Origin: Alphaproteobacteria bacterium UBA4588
GTDB taxonomy: Bacteria > Pseudomonadota > Alphaproteobacteria > Rhodobacterales > Rhodobacteraceae
DNA length: 64,000 nucleotides
Assembly: GCA_905182195.1 (NCBI GenBank)
Contig: CAJJAW010000006.1
Coordinates: forward strand, 1-64,000
Reading direction: 5' to 3'
In this document: positions 7,243 to 17,650 of the stretch, in pieces
Numbering within the stretch: the stretch's first letter is position 1
How the letters are laid out: each line of letters starts with the position of its first letter
Notes under the pieces: model-generated
The model's database searches: none
What the model saw: the letters and a program-made list of their open reading frames with translations, nothing else
Told to the model about the DNA's origin: nothing
Position numbers and translations under genes: made by a program

Positions 7243-7354
7243 AATAAAACTCCGTTTCAAAAATAAGTTGCAGCAGCGATACCCTTCGTTTTCGACTTGC
7301 ACAAGCCGCCTGGCTTAGCGAATGTGCCTCAAATTTGATTTATCGGAGTATACA

Positions 7355-7567
7355 ATGAATTGGCTCATCATCCCCGGCGTTATCGTAACTTGCATAGGGC
7401 TTGGCCTGCTGCTCTATACAATGGCCTGGATTTGGCGTGCTAAAAAGCAAGGGGTCAGTGACACTGAAATGAAGGCTCAACTGCAAGCTGCAATCGCATG
7501 GAATCTGGGAGCTATGGGATGCTCAGCAATCGGCCTGATGATGGTTGTACTTGGGGTATTGCTCTAA
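7355..7567 (+). CDS. Small two-helix membrane protein
   Basis: The ATG at 7355 with CGGAG six bases upstream is preferred over the upstream in-frame start, giving 70 residues. Two hydrophobic segments (about residues 3-23 and 47-69) flank a charged loop with WRAKKQGVSDTEMKAQLQ. Both ends probably face the periplasm, or both the cytoplasm. Divergent from gapR. I recognise no characterised family. Confidence 0.65.
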   Translation: MNWLIIPGVIVTCIGLGLLLYTMAWIWRAKKQGVSDTEMKAQLQAAIAWNLGAMGCSAIGLMMVVLGVLL

Positions 7568-7640
7568 GGCTTTCATCAAAATAGCTTATAATATAGTTAA
7601 ACGACTAGACGCTTGGCATTCTCAAGGTTAGCAAGGTTCC

Positions 7641-8066
7641 ATGCATATAAATCAGCTTTCCCCAGATTATTCGGTAGCGCCACAGATCGCAATCAAAGAT
7701 GTTGCCACAATCTTAAATGCAGGCTTCAAATCAGTGATTTGCAATCGCCCAGATCAAGAAAATCCCGTGCCTTGTCAAATAGAGGCCATCAAAACTGCAG
7801 TGTTGGCTGTTGGATTGGAATTTGCAGAGAATGTTTTTGATTCCTACAGTTTCGGATCAGACAAGGTTGAGCGCCAAACTGAATTGCTAAAACAACTGCC
7901 TAGCCCAGTGCTTGCTTACTGCGCATCGGGAAACCGCTGCAGTGTCATTTGGGCCTTCGCACTTGCCGGCACCCTAGAAATAGATGCAATCTTAGACGCA
8001 ACCACCCATGCCGGTTATCAATTATCACATATTAGGCCTCAACTTGAGAATTTGGCCCTTAAATAG
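7641..8066 (+). CDS. TIGR01244-family phosphatase/sulfur-transferase-like protein
   Basis: The 141-residue protein matches the DUF442/TIGR01244 family (the N-terminal part of Blh-type proteins). It begins with the typical SPDYSVAPQI segment and carries the P-loop CASGNRCSVIWA near residue 95, a C-x5-R phosphatase/rhodanese-like active site, preceded by PVLAYC. A conserved NRPDQE stretch lies near residue 36. Members are proposed to act on sulfide or phosphate groups; the substrate here is unknown. It is followed by acs on the same strand with an 80-base gap. Confidence 0.8.
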   Translation: MHINQLSPDYSVAPQIAIKDVATILNAGFKSVICNRPDQENPVPCQIEAIKTAVLAVGLEFAENVFDSYSFGSDKVERQTELLKQLPSPVLAYCASGNRCSVIWAFALAGTLEIDAILDATTHAGYQLSHIRPQLENLALK

Positions 8067-8145
8067 GCGGCAGACTGACACAGAAATCTATCCCAAATTT
8101 CCCAACCAGAACGTATTTTGATAATTTAATAAAGGGATCACACCC

Positions 8146-10089
8146 GTGGCTAATAAAAATTACTCACCCACCGCAGAATTCGCAGACAATGCCCATGCCA
8201 ATAAAGCTACATACGAAACCATGTATGCCCACTCTTTGAGAGACCCTGATGCATTCTGGGGTGAACAAGGCAAACGTCTGGATTGGATCACACCCTTTAC
8301 CAAAGTCAAAAACACATCTTTTGAACATGCTGAGGTTTCAATCAAATGGTATGAAGACGGTGAACTAAATGTTAGCGCCAATTGTATTGACCGCCACCTT
8401 GCCACGCGCGGCAATCAAACGGCAATTATTTGGGAGGGTGACAATCCCAATGAGAGCGCCCACATCACCTATAACGAGCTGCATACTCAGGTCTGCAAGC
8501 TAGCAAACGTTTACAAATCATTAGGTGTGACCAAAGGTGACCGGGTAGTGCTCTATATGCCAATGATCCCAGAAGCAGCCTACGCCATGCTGGCTTGCAA
8601 CAGGATAGGCGCAGTCCATTCAATAGTATTTGGAGGATTCTCACCTGAGGCCTTGGCTTCACGCCTGACTGCCTGCGATGCCAAATTGGTTGTAACAGCA
8701 GATCAGGCCCCACGCGCTGGCAAAGCGACCCCCCTGAAAGCCAATGTCGATATGGCACTTGAAATCTGTGGCGACATACCAACTTTAGTTGTCGAGCGCA
8801 CCAGCGCTGATCTACCTATAAAACCTGGACGTGATCACAGCTACTCTGCCACAATGGCGCAGGCGTCAGCTGACTGCTTACCAGAACCCATGAACGCAGA
8901 AGACCCATTGTTTATCCTATACACCTCCGGCTCGACTGGTGCTCCAAAGGGTGTGGTCCACACCACCGGCGGTTACCTCGTTTACGCATCTATGACCCAT
9001 CAATACACGTTCGATTATCATGATGGGGATGTGTTTTGGTGTACGGCAGATGTGGGTTGGGTCACAGGACACAGCTATATAGTCTATGGGCCACTGGCCA
9101 ATGGGGCAACCACGTTGATGTTTGAAGGCGTGCCAACATATCCCAACGCTGGGCGCTTTTGGGCTGTCTGCGAAAAGCACAAGGTAAATCAGTTTTATAC
9201 TGCACCCACAGCTATCCGCGCGTTAATGGGCCAAGGAAACACATTCGTTGAAAAATATGACCTATCTTCGATCAAAGTTCTCGGTACCGTGGGGGAACCG
9301 ATTAACCCTGAGGCTTGGAATTGGTACAATGAGGTGGTTGGAAAAGGAAAATCTCCTATTGTAGACACCTGGTGGCAAACCGAAACTGGCGGCCATTTGC
9401 TTACCCCCCTGCCTGGCGCAACCGAAACTAAACCGGGCTCCTGCACCCTGCCATTTTTTGGTATTCAGCCAGTGATTTTGGAACCCACAACGGGTGCCGA
9501 AATTCACGAAACAGAAGCAGAAGGCGTTTTATGCATCAAGGATAGTTGGCCCGGTCAAATGCGAACTGTCTGGGGCGATCATGATCGTTTTATTTCTGCT
9601 TATTTCAGCGATTACAAAGGCTACTACTTCACTGGAGACGGCTGCCGTCGCGATGCGGATGGATATTATTGGATCACTGGGCGCGTCGATGATGTAATAA
9701 ATGTGTCAGGCCACCGTATGGGTACAGCAGAGGTGGAGAGCGCTCTGGTAGCACACCCTAAAGTGACGGAGGCCGCCGTGGTGGGATACCCACATCCAAT
9801 AAAAGGCCAAGGTATATATTGCTATGTAACCTTGATGACAGGCGAAGAGCCATCAAGCGAACTGCGTTTAGAGTTGCGCAACTGGGTGAGAAAAGAAATT
9901 GGCCCTATAGCCGCTCCTGATTTGATCCAATGGGCCCCAGGCCTGCCCAAAACCCGATCTGGAAAAATTATGCGCCGTATTCTGCGCAAAGTGGCCGAGA
10001 ATGATTTTGATGCTTTGGGCGATACCTCCACCCTGGCAGATCCGTCAGTTGTCAATGAGTTGATTCAGAACCGAATGAACCGTGGATAG
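8146..10089 (+). CDS. acs: Acetate--CoA ligase
   Basis: Acs converts acetate, ATP and CoA to acetyl-CoA via acetyl-AMP. The 647-residue length is standard. Visible motifs are the AMP-binding P-loop [15 protein letters not shown] near residue 263, the TWWQTETGG signature near 413, [20 protein letters not shown] near 500, and the C-terminal TRSGKIMRR with the Lys that is acetylated in known enzymes. The GTG start at 8146 has AAAGGGA upstream. A strong terminator lies downstream, so the gene is probably monocistronic. Confidence 0.96.
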   Translation: MANKNYSPTAEFADNAHANKATYETMYAHSLRDPDAFWGEQGKRLDWITPFTKVKNTSFEHAEVSIKWYEDGELNVSANCIDRHLATRGNQTAIIWEGDNPNESAHITYNELHTQVCKLANVYKSLGVTKGDRVVLYMPMIPEAAYAMLACNRIGAVHSIVFGGFSPEALASRLTACDAKLVVTADQAPRAGKATPLKANVDMALEICGDIPTLVVERTSADLPIKPGRDHSYSATMAQASADCLPEPMNAEDPLFILYTSGSTGAPKGVVHTTGGYLVYASMTHQYTFDYHDGDVFWCTADVGWVTGHSYIVYGPLANGATTLMFEGVPTYPNAGRFWAVCEKHKVNQFYTAPTAIRALMGQGNTFVEKYDLSSIKVLGTVGEPINPEAWNWYNEVVGKGKSPIVDTWWQTETGGHLLTPLPGATETKPGSCTLPFFGIQPVILEPTTGAEIHETEAEGVLCIKDSWPGQMRTVWGDHDRFISAYFSDYKGYYFTGDGCRRDADGYYWITGRVDDVINVSGHRMGTAEVESALVAHPKVTEAAVVGYPHPIKGQGIYCYVTLMTGEEPSSELRLELRNWVRKEIGPIAAPDLIQWAPGLPKTRSGKIMRRILRKVAENDFDALGDTSTLADPSVVNELIQNRMNRG

Positions 10090-10132
10090 ATCCAAGAAAT
10101 CTTGCAAATTTTAACAAAATATTAAGAATGAG

Positions 10133-10166
10133 GCTAGCCAATATCAATATTGGCTAGCTTTTGTTT
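10133..10166 (+). terminator. Rho-independent terminator after acs
   Basis: A perfect 12-bp inverted repeat, GCTAGCCAATAT against ATATTGGCTAGC with only two bases between the arms, is followed by TTTTGTTT. It lies 44 bases after the acs stop. Confidence 0.9.
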
Positions 10167-10276
10167 ACGTTAAGCACGATTCTGCATATTGTGAGATAAG
10201 GATCTTCTTCCACTTTGGCAAAACTTGGCCTATATGAAGTGGAAATAGCGCCTAATCGCCGCAAAAAAGGGATAAT

Positions 10277-10768
10277 ATGACTAAGAAACCAAACGAGAAT
10301 GACGTTGTCTTTATTCAAGAATTAGCAGAATTGCTCAGTGCGCAGGACCTGACAGAAATCGAAGTCAACCGTCACTATGGTGAGGCTGATAGCTTGAATG
10401 TTCGCATTTCAAAAACGCAAAATGTGGTGCAAATGGCAGCCCCTGTTGCCGTGGCACCCCCTGTCATGGCGGGGCTTGGAGCTGCGATAACAGCCCCCCC
10501 CGCCCAAGCAGCCGTTGAAGACCCAGCATCGCACCCCGGTGCGGTCGCATCGCCCATGGTTGGTACAGTGTATCTACAGGCTGAACCTGGTACTCCTGCA
10601 TTTATCACCGTGGGTAAAAAAGTATCCGAAGGTGACACAATCTTGATTATCGAAGCAATGAAGACAATGAACCAAATTCCAGCGCCACATGCCGGCACGG
10701 TTACACGTATTCTGGTAGAAGATAGTGCCGCCGTTGAATTCGGTTCTCCCTTGGTAATTATTGAATAA
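10277..10768 (+). CDS. accB: Biotin carboxyl carrier protein of acetyl-CoA carboxylase
   Basis: AccB carries biotin between the carboxylase (AccC) and the carboxyltransferase (AccA/AccD) in the first step of fatty acid synthesis. The 163-residue protein has an N-terminal helical part, a Pro/Ala linker (about residues 50-85) and a lipoyl/biotinyl domain. EAMKTMNQIPAPHAG contains the biotinylated Lys. The accC start shares one base with its stop, so the two genes are translated as a unit. Confidence 0.96.
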   Translation: MTKKPNENDVVFIQELAELLSAQDLTEIEVNRHYGEADSLNVRISKTQNVVQMAAPVAVAPPVMAGLGAAITAPPAQAAVEDPASHPGAVASPMVGTVYLQAEPGTPAFITVGKKVSEGDTILIIEAMKTMNQIPAPHAGTVTRILVEDSAAVEFGSPLVIIE

Positions 10769-12120
10769 TGTTCAAGAAAATTCTAGTCGCCAACAGGGGC
10801 GAAATAGCTCTTCGTGTTATACGCGCAGCACGTGAAATGGGGATCAGCAGCGTAGCTGTGCACTCAACTTCTGACAGCGACGCCATGCATGTGCGCATGG
10901 CAGATGAATCGGTTTGCATTGGCCCCCCCTCCAGCACAGAGAGCTATTTGAGTATTCCAGCAATAATTGCCGCCGCAGAAATTACCGGTGCCGATGCAAT
11001 TCACCCAGGCTATGGTTTTTTGTCAGAGAATGCCACCTTCGTGCAAGCACTTCAGGACCATTCCATAAGCTTCATCGGCCCCACAGCTGACCACATAAGG
11101 GTAATGGGCGATAAAATTAGCGCTAAGGACACCATGCGCGCACTGGGTGTGCCTTGCGTTCCAGGATCTGCAGGCGGTGTACCAGATGTTGAAGCAGCTC
11201 TAAAAATTGGTGAAGAATTTGGTTATCCAGTTATTATCAAAGCGACCGCCGGTGGTGGTGGGCGCGGCATGAAAGTGGCGAACTCTGCGGAAGAAATGCC
11301 AACCGCCTTTAGTGCTGCACGGTCTGAGGGCAAAGCCGCCTTTGGCAATGACGAAGTATATATTGAGAAATATCTCACCACACCCCGCCACATTGAAATT
11401 CAAGTGTTTGGCGACGGCAAGGGTAAAGCTGTACATTTGGGCGAACGAGATTGCTCTTTGCAACGGCGCCACCAGAAAGTATTTGAGGAGGCTCCAGGCC
11501 CCACTATTAACCCTGAAGAGCGTGCACGGATTGGCAAAGTTTGCTCTAATGCCGTTGCCAAAATCAATTATGTTGGTGCCGGAACTATTGAATTTCTATA
11601 TGAAAACGGTGAGTTTTACTTCATTGAAATGAACACTCGCTTGCAGGTAGAGCATCCCGTAACTGAGGCTATCTTTGGTGTGGATCTGGTGCGCGAGCAG
11701 ATCCGGGTGGCCGAGGGACATGATCTGTCTTTCACCCAAGATGATTTGGTAATAAACGGGCACGCCATTGAAGTACGAATTAACGCCGAAACCTTTCCTG
11801 GCTTCTCGCCGCGTCCTGGCAAAATTAATGCCTATCACGCACCAGGTGGCTTAGGTGTTCGTATGGATTCTGCATTGTATGACGGCTATTCAATTCCACC
11901 CTACTACGACAGCTTGATTGGAAAATTAATTGTCCATGCTCCAGACCGGGCTTCGGCAATCGCGCGCCTAGATCGGGCTTTAGGAGAGCTCATCATCGAC
12001 GGAATTGAAACCACAATTCCACTGTTTCATGCCTTACTGCAAGAACCAGATGTGCACTCAGGGAATTATAACATCCACTGGCTGGAACATTGGTTGGAAC
12101 ATAAGTTCGAAGATAAATGA
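10768..12120 (+). CDS. accC: Biotin carboxylase subunit of acetyl-CoA carboxylase
   Basis: AccC carboxylates biotin on AccB using bicarbonate and ATP. The 450-residue protein has the N-terminal NRGEIALRVIRAAREMG, the ATP-grasp Gly-rich loop KATAGGGGRGMK near residue 159, the catalytic region FIEMNTRLQVEHPVTE near 285, and a biotin carboxylase C-terminal domain. The C-terminus ends in a repeated HWLEHWLEHK segment. The aat start overlaps the stop as ATGA. Confidence 0.97.
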   Translation: MFKKILVANRGEIALRVIRAAREMGISSVAVHSTSDSDAMHVRMADESVCIGPPSSTESYLSIPAIIAAAEITGADAIHPGYGFLSENATFVQALQDHSISFIGPTADHIRVMGDKISAKDTMRALGVPCVPGSAGGVPDVEAALKIGEEFGYPVIIKATAGGGGRGMKVANSAEEMPTAFSAARSEGKAAFGNDEVYIEKYLTTPRHIEIQVFGDGKGKAVHLGERDCSLQRRHQKVFEEAPGPTINPEERARIGKVCSNAVAKINYVGAGTIEFLYENGEFYFIEMNTRLQVEHPVTEAIFGVDLVREQIRVAEGHDLSFTQDDLVINGHAIEVRINAETFPGFSPRPGKINAYHAPGGLGVRMDSALYDGYSIPPYYDSLIGKLIVHAPDRASAIARLDRALGELIIDGIETTIPLFHALLQEPDVHSGNYNIHWLEHWLEHKFEDK

Positions 12121-12758
12121 GCCTAGGGGCACTGAGCCCACAGCTGATGCTGAATGCCTATTCCAAAGGCATTTTCCCAATGGCCGAAACTGCTGCCGAC
12201 CCAGAACTTTTCTGGGTCGACCCTAAACGGCGGGGGATACTTCCACTAGATCGCTTCCACATATCACGTAGCATGCGGCAGTTTTTGCAGTGCCAATCTA
12301 TCACCGCCACCTTAAATAAAAATTTTGATGTGGTCTTGTTTCAGTGTGCAAACCGAGATGAAACCTGGATTAATTCAACACTGCATAGAAATTATAAAGA
12401 GCTCCACGCACTAGGACGTTGCCATAGCTTAGAAGTTTGGCAAGACGGTGCGCTTTTGGGCGGTGTGTTCGGGATTACGATTGGTGGCGTATTTTGTGGT
12501 GAAAGTATGTTTTCACAAGGTACCAATGGCTCTAAGTCTGCGCTCGCCTTTCTGACGACACATCTAAGTAACTGTGGGTTTTCTCTGTTTGACACGCAAT
12601 TCATCACCGACCATTTGCGTAGTTTGGGTGCTGTTGAAATCAGCAGAGCCGCTTATCAAAGGCAACTGGCCGATGCTATCACTCAGTCAGTTTCGATTAC
12701 GTCACAGCCTGTACCGAGTGCTCAAAGCGTCTTACAGCGCAACACCCAAACATCGTAG
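12117..12758 (+). CDS. aat: Leucyl/phenylalanyl-tRNA--protein transferase
   Basis: Aat transfers Leu or Phe from tRNA to proteins with an N-terminal Arg or Lys, marking them for ClpAP through the N-end rule. The conserved start is seen: LNAYSKGIFPMAE, then ELFWVDPKRRGILPL near residue 29, then HRNYKELHALGRCHSLEVWQ and GGVFGITIGGVFCGESMF. Length 213 is normal. It is coupled to accC by a 4-base overlap. Its 3' end overlaps the convergent DUF2155 gene by 37 bases. Confidence 0.95.
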   Translation: MSLGALSPQLMLNAYSKGIFPMAETAADPELFWVDPKRRGILPLDRFHISRSMRQFLQCQSITATLNKNFDVVLFQCANRDETWINSTLHRNYKELHALGRCHSLEVWQDGALLGGVFGITIGGVFCGESMFSQGTNGSKSALAFLTTHLSNCGFSLFDTQFITDHLRSLGAVEISRAAYQRQLADAITQSVSITSQPVPSAQSVLQRNTQTS

Positions 12759-13078
12759 CGTGGATGTTCAAGCGCATTGAGCGCCGGTGACGAGGCTACC
12801 ATCCAGCCTTCAAACAGTTTCTCTTTGCTGCGCGCGTCATTAACCGTGAGCAGCGCAAAGGCGTCTAGGCTCAACTCATCTTCAGGATAGCGACATTCCT
12901 GCAAATGCATCTCAATCGGGCCCAGCGTCACAATTTCACCTATAGATATAATAAAGGTTTGTAAGTCCCCAGTTGTCCTATCCAACCACCGCAATTCTGC
13001 GGCACTGGTCACACTAGCCCGCTGCGCAGATCCAAAAGTCGCTGTCAAACAAAGCATTAGCGCCAGAAGACGGATCAT
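12722..13078 (-). CDS. DUF2155 domain protein, exported
   Basis: The 118-residue protein has a signal peptide (MIRLLALMLCLTATFGSAQR) followed by a compact domain with AELRWLDRTTGDLQTFIISI, CRYPEDELSLDAFALL and a final VLRC, the pattern of DUF2155. The family appears alphaproteobacterial and periplasmic; function unknown. It follows mlaD with the stop and start touching, so it may work with envelope lipid transport; that is inference from adjacency. A conserved pair of Cys could form a disulfide. Confidence 0.85.
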   Translation of the reverse strand: MIRLLALMLCLTATFGSAQRASVTSAAELRWLDRTTGDLQTFIISIGEIVTLGPIEMHLQECRYPEDELSLDAFALLTVNDARSKEKLFEGWMVASSPALNALEHPRYDVWVLRCKTL

Positions 13079-13524
13079 TATTTAGAGCTGCCTGATGCAA
13101 ATTTCATTAGAAGATTTAGCAGGCTCAGTGAACCTTGAGTGTCCATGATCATATCACCAGCCACGAAGTTAAATTGTGAACCACCAGGCTGAAGTTCCAC
13201 AAAGTTTCCACCTAACAGCCCTTCAGAGGCAATCAAGATGGCACTATCATCAGGAAGTTCAACGCCAAGGTCTAAAGAAATTTCCATATCGGCGCGAAAG
13301 CTTTTTGGATTTAGCGAAATACCAGATACTTTTCCAACCTTAACTCCCGCCAAACGCACGTCAGTGCCAACTGTGACACCTTCAATGGAACGAAAGCTTG
13401 CGTTCAAAATATACGATTCGTTCGTACTGCCCCAACCGCCGCGCTGAAATCCAACCACGGCAAAACCAATCGCCACAATCAGAACACAAGTACCAGTAAT
13501 AAATTCTGCCCACGCACCACGCAT
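13078..13524 (-). CDS. mlaD: Outer-membrane lipid asymmetry protein MlaD
   Basis: MlaD is the periplasmic, membrane-anchored MCE subunit of the Mla phospholipid transporter. The start at the ATG in 13522-13524 is chosen because GGAG lies eight bases upstream and the sequence MRGAWAEFITGTCVLIVAIG then begins directly with the membrane anchor. An MCE domain follows: FRSIEGVTVGTDVRLAGVKV and ASEGLLGGNFVELQPGG. The last residues are a hydrophobic helix typical for MlaD hexamers. 148 residues. The other Mla genes in the window (mlaC, mlaA) are 22 kb away. Confidence 0.93.
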   Translation of the reverse strand: MRGAWAEFITGTCVLIVAIGFAVVGFQRGGWGSTNESYILNASFRSIEGVTVGTDVRLAGVKVGKVSGISLNPKSFRADMEISLDLGVELPDDSAILIASEGLLGGNFVELQPGGSQFNFVAGDMIMDTQGSLSLLNLLMKFASGSSK

Positions 13525-13528
13525 CAGA

Positions 13529-13912
13529 TCACTCCGGGGTCCAGGCCTCGTAGTCGCGGTGCGACTGCGGCCTCGATTGGCGTATAGAACCTGCTGGGGC
13601 ATGGGCCATTACCGTCCCTGTGAGGTTTGCCTGATGTGGTTTTTCCCATGCTTTATGGATCAATGGTGTTTTGTTTGGGGGGTCGTTCCACGTATGATGC
13701 AGCCATCCATGCCAATCAGGATTAACCCGTGTAGCTTCAGATTCTCCATTGAATATCACCCAACGTTTGACGCTATCTTTGGTTTCATAAAACATATTGC
13801 CCGCATCATCTTCGCCAACCTTCACGCCCTTGCGCCAAGTAAACAGTTGCGTGTTCAATGTTTGGCCGTTCCACCAAGTCACTGCACGTAATAGAGTTGA
13901 GACGATGCCCAT
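13529..13912 (-). CDS. NADH:ubiquinone oxidoreductase accessory subunit NDUFA12
   Basis: This is the B17.2/NDUFA12 supernumerary subunit of respiratory complex I, found in alphaproteobacteria and mitochondria. Start at the ATG in 13910-13912, with GGAGG five bases upstream. Motifs are TWWNGQTLNTQLFTWRKG, VGEDDAGNMFYETKD and RWVIFNGESEATRVNPDWHG, then WLHHTWNDPP. The C-terminal tail is Arg-rich and ends DYEAWTPE. Length about 127 residues. Four bases separate it from mlaD, so the two are probably co-transcribed. Confidence 0.94.
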   Translation of the reverse strand: MGIVSTLLRAVTWWNGQTLNTQLFTWRKGVKVGEDDAGNMFYETKDSVKRWVIFNGESEATRVNPDWHGWLHHTWNDPPNKTPLIHKAWEKPHQANLTGTVMAHAPAGSIRQSRPQSHRDYEAWTPE

Positions 13913-14044
13913 ACGGTCCTCCAAAACTAGTATAGATCAGCTATGCCTTAGATGCCGTCAGGGGTCCAGTGTTTCTGGCCTCTGAAACGAAAAACAACAA
14001 GAATTCTAACCGAACCCCACTGCTTTCAGATATTGCCTGCGGTC

Positions 14045-15310
14045 TTAACCAGCGGTAGCTGGCTCGCGCACTTTCTCACCATGGATCATCAAAGGCGCTG
14101 CTGGCGATGTAACGGCCTCTTCATTTACGACCACTTCCTCGACACTATCCATTCCTGGTAGATCAAACATGGTATCTAGCAAAATATCTTCCAAAATTGA
14201 GCGGAGGCCGCGCGCACCCGTTTTGCGATCAATCGCCCGCTTCGCAATTGCAACCAGGGCGTCATCAGTGAAAGTCAGAGCTACATTTTCCAACTCAAAC
14301 AACCGTTGGTATTGCTTAATCAAAGCATTTTTAGGTTGAGTCAGAATGATGACCAGCGATGCTTCATCAAGATCAGTCAACGTCGCAATCACTGGTAAAC
14401 GGCCAACAAACTCAGGAATCAAGCCAAACTTGAGTAGATCTTCTGGCTCCAACTCACCAAACATCTCACCAACGCCACGGCTATCATTTTCCTTAACGTC
14501 AGCACCAAACCCAATCGAAGTTCCCTTGCCACGCGCTGCAATAATTTTTTCTAGTCCAGCAAATGCTCCACCACAGATAAACAGGATGTTGGTGGTGTCC
14601 ACTTGCAAGAATTCCTGCTGCGGATGCTTGCGGCCACCCTGAGGCGGAACGCTAGCCACGGTGCCTTCCATAATCTTCAGCAAAGCTTGTTGAACACCCT
14701 CACCCGAAACATCCCTAGTAATAGATGGATTATCAGATTTTCGGGTAATTTTATCGACTTCGTCAATATAAACAATACCACGTTGCGCGCGCTCCACATT
14801 ATATTCACTGGCTTGCAGCAGCTTCAGGATAATGTTTTCCACATCTTCGCCAACATAGCCGGCTTCGGTAAGGGTGGTTGCATCTGCCATAGTAAATGGC
14901 ACATCCAAGATACGGGCCAGAGTTTGCGCCAGCAACGTCTTACCACAACCGGTTGGGCCAATCAGCATGATGTTAGACTTAGCCAACTCTATCTCATCCG
15001 AATTATCGGCAACATTTAAGCGTTTGTAATGATTGTGAACCGCAACCGAGAGCACCCGTTTTGCATGAGACTGCCCAATAACATAATCATCCAAAACTTG
15101 GCAAATTTCTAAAGGTGTCGGCACACCTTCCGATGTTTTTAGCCCAGTAGCCTTGGTTTCTTCACGGATGATATCCATACAAAGTTCAACGCATTCATCA
15201 CAGATGAACACGGTTGGACCAGCAATCAGTTTGCGTACCTCATGCTGACTTTTACCGCAAAAACTGCAATAGAGGGTGTTTTTACTGTCTCCGCTTGCTT
15301 TATCAGCCAT
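14045..15310 (-). CDS. clpX: ATP-dependent Clp protease ATPase subunit ClpX
   Basis: ClpX unfolds tagged substrates and feeds them to ClpP. The N-terminal zinc-binding domain has CSFCGKSQ and [10 protein letters not shown]. The AAA+ core shows Walker [13 protein letters not shown] near residue 117, pore loop GYVGEDVEN, Walker [11 protein letters not shown], the IGF loop region GTSIGFGA and sensor region [12 protein letters not shown]. Length 421 is typical. It lies 120 bases downstream of clpP on the same strand. Confidence 0.97.
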   Translation of the reverse strand: MADKASGDSKNTLYCSFCGKSQHEVRKLIAGPTVFICDECVELCMDIIREETKATGLKTSEGVPTPLEICQVLDDYVIGQSHAKRVLSVAVHNHYKRLNVADNSDEIELAKSNIMLIGPTGCGKTLLAQTLARILDVPFTMADATTLTEAGYVGEDVENIILKLLQASEYNVERAQRGIVYIDEVDKITRKSDNPSITRDVSGEGVQQALLKIMEGTVASVPPQGGRKHPQQEFLQVDTTNILFICGGAFAGLEKIIAARGKGTSIGFGADVKENDSRGVGEMFGELEPEDLLKFGLIPEFVGRLPVIATLTDLDEASLVIILTQPKNALIKQYQRLFELENVALTFTDDALVAIAKRAIDRKTGARGLRSILEDILLDTMFDLPGMDSVEEVVVNEEAVTSPAAPLMIHGEKVREPATAG

Positions 15311-15430
15311 GTATCACCTTTAAATATTGTTGGCCGCCTGGTTGCACAGTCTAGCCCTATTACAGCATCACAAAATCACAATAAGCTTATGACAGCAAAC
15401 AACGTGCCACAACCTGAATTTAGCAGTTAA

Positions 15431-16057
15431 TTAAGCCGATGGTTCGTCCGTTTCGCGATTGGTCACGATTTTATCAATTAAGCCCCAAGCTTTGGCATCT
15501 TCTGGTGACATGAAGTTATCACGCTCCAGAGCCGCTTCAACTATATCATAATCTTGGCCCGTATGGGTGACATAAATTTCATTCAACCGACGTTTTAGCT
15601 TCTGAGTAAACTCGGCATGAATCATAATATCAGTTGCCTGGCCCTGGTATCCGCCGGAGGGCTGATGCACCATAATTGAAGAGTTAGGCAGCGAAAAACG
15701 CATGTCCTTGTCGCCAGCGGTCAACAAAAGTGATCCCATAGAAGCTGCTTGCCCAACGCAAAGGGTACTCACTTTTGGTTTGATGTATTGCATGGTATCA
15801 TAAATCGACAGGCCAGCTGTTACGACGCCGCCCGGAGAGTTTATGTACATACTAATTTCTTTGGATGGGTTTTCAGCTTCGAGATGCAGCAATTGCGCGA
15901 TGATCAATGTGCTCATTCCATCATGAACGGGGCCGTTCACAAAAATGATACGTTCTTTAAGTAAACGTGAGAAAATGTCATAGGCCCGTTCACCGCGGCT
16001 AGTTTGCTCCACTACCATTGGGACAAGGTTCATATAAGTTTCTACTGGATCGTTCAT
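15431..16057 (-). CDS. clpP: ATP-dependent Clp protease proteolytic subunit ClpP
   Basis: ClpP is the serine protease of the ClpXP and ClpAP complexes. The catalytic triad is visible: Ser in [11 protein letters not shown] near residue 104, His in [13 protein letters not shown] near 129, and an Asp in the following helix region. The segment [13 protein letters not shown] begins the barrel strands; family members usually have G(P/E)(I/V)(E/H)D here. Length 208 is standard. The start ATG is 16055-16057, and a GGCGGACCC stretch lies upstream. Confidence 0.97.
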   Translation of the reverse strand: MNDPVETYMNLVPMVVEQTSRGERAYDIFSRLLKERIIFVNGPVHDGMSTLIIAQLLHLEAENPSKEISMYINSPGGVVTAGLSIYDTMQYIKPKVSTLCVGQAASMGSLLLTAGDKDMRFSLPNSSIMVHQPSGGYQGQATDIMIHAEFTQKLKRRLNEIYVTHTGQDYDIVEAALERDNFMSPEDAKAWGLIDKIVTNRETDEPSA

Positions 16058-16376
16058 AGGGTCCGCCTGCTGTTCTGATTTACGACATAAATTCGATGTT
16101 CTTATTGAGTCTTAGTATTGCACTCCGGGTAGGTAAAGGGGCGCAGGAATTTTAGATGCATTTTACACGTATACGTCACAGCACTTTTTGCACAAAATCA
16201 AACATTCGGGCCAAAAAACCCATTGGCTGCCAAGGGAATTGGCCGCGTCATAGTGTTTGTATTCAAAGCAATCACCCCAAGAGTCAGAAAACGGATGCAC
16301 TATAGCCGAAACCATGCCAAATAAGGATGAATGTCCAGCACCAAAATGGGCCAGATGAAATACTAAAGGGGGCCGA
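16058..16376. other. Intergenic region, clpP / CoA-transferase
   Basis: About 320 bases between divergent genes. No tRNA, small gene or strong hairpin was seen. It must contain the clpP promoter on the minus strand and that of the CoA-transferase on the plus strand, but no clear -35/-10 pair could be picked. Confidence 0.4.
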
Positions 16377-17511
16377 ATGTATCCGTTGGAAGGTTTAAAA
16401 GTTATTGAAATAGCGCGCGTCTTAGCAGGACCTTGGATCGGACAAACTCTGGCAGATCTCGGTGCGGACGTGATTAAAATTGAAAGTCCTGAAGGCGATG
16501 ACACACGCAATTGGGGACCCAACTTCGTAAAAAAAGGCAGCGACAGGTCGGCAGCTTACTTTCACAGTGCAAACCGTGGCAAACAGGGTATTACCATTGA
16601 TTTCAACAATCCCGAGCGCTTGGCCTATCTCAAAGAACTAATCTCGACTTCAGATGTGTTAATTGAAAATTTTAAAGTTGGTAGCCTGCAAAAATTCGGC
16701 CTCGATTATGCAGCATTGTCCCCTGAAAACCCTAAATTGATTTATTGCTCTGTAACAGGGTTTGGCCAAGACGGCCCCCGAGCCCACAAAGCAGGCTATG
16801 ACTTCATGATCCAAGGCATGTCGGGCATTATGGACATCACGGGCGAACCTGACGGCATGCCACAAAAAGTTGGTGTTGCTTTTGCGGATGTGTTTACCGG
16901 CCTTTACGGCGTTATTGGCATTCAAGCCGCTCTGGCCCAGCGGGCGCGCACTGGCAAGGGACAGCATGTAGATATGGCATTGTTTGATTGTATGTTGGCA
17001 GCCCAAGCAAACCAAAATCTCAATTACCTAACCACAGGCAAAAGCCCACAACGCATGGGAAACGCACATCCTAGCATCGTGCCTTATCAAGTATTTCCAG
17101 TCGGCGATGGGCACATCGTTATCGCTTGTGGCAACAATCGCCAGTTTCACAATCTGGCTCGGGCATTGGGCCGCGAAGATTGGATTGAGGATCCTATTTT
17201 TGCCGATAACATCACCCGGATTACCAACCGTACAGAAGTCGTGGATCAGATCACCTGCGGAGCTGTCCCAATGGGCCAAGCTGGACGTTTTGCCAGCACT
17301 GGAAGTCGCAGGCGTGCCCTCAGGCCCTATCAATACAATCGCAGAGGCTTTAGAGGATCCGCAAACTTTGTATCGTGAACTGCGCATCACACCTGAAGGC
17401 ATTCCCGGCATCCGCACACCAATTAAATTCTCGGATAGCAGCTTACAGCTCGAACGGGCAGCACCAGGCTTGGGTGAGCACAATCACGATGGCTGCTTTA
17501 AAAATAATTAA
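16377..17511 (+). pseudogene. CaiB/BaiF family CoA-transferase, frameshifted
   Basis: Family III CoA-transferases move CoA between carboxylates. The N-terminal part is intact: GLKVIEIARVLAGPWIGQTL, then LADLGADVIKIESPEGDD, and SANRGKQGITIDF; the catalytic Asp region VDMALFDCML is near residue 200. Near 17251-17256 one extra base shifts the frame. The upstream frame ends at 17378, while AELSQWAKLDVLPALEVAGV and PSGPINTIAEALEDP continue in another frame to 17511. The whole locus is 1135 bases, one more than a multiple of three. With the base removed a 378-residue protein results. Real inactivation or a sequencing error are both possible. GGGGG precedes the ATG. Confidence 0.85.
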
Positions 17512-17650
17512 CCCAATTTGATGCAATCAGGCTTGGGCCTGTTGCCTAGACGCGCGGGTTCTAGTCATGTTCTTCACGACAATGGGTAATTAGATACACC
17601 GGAGATACTCTATTATAAAATTAACATATTTAGACTAATAGGCGCTAACG

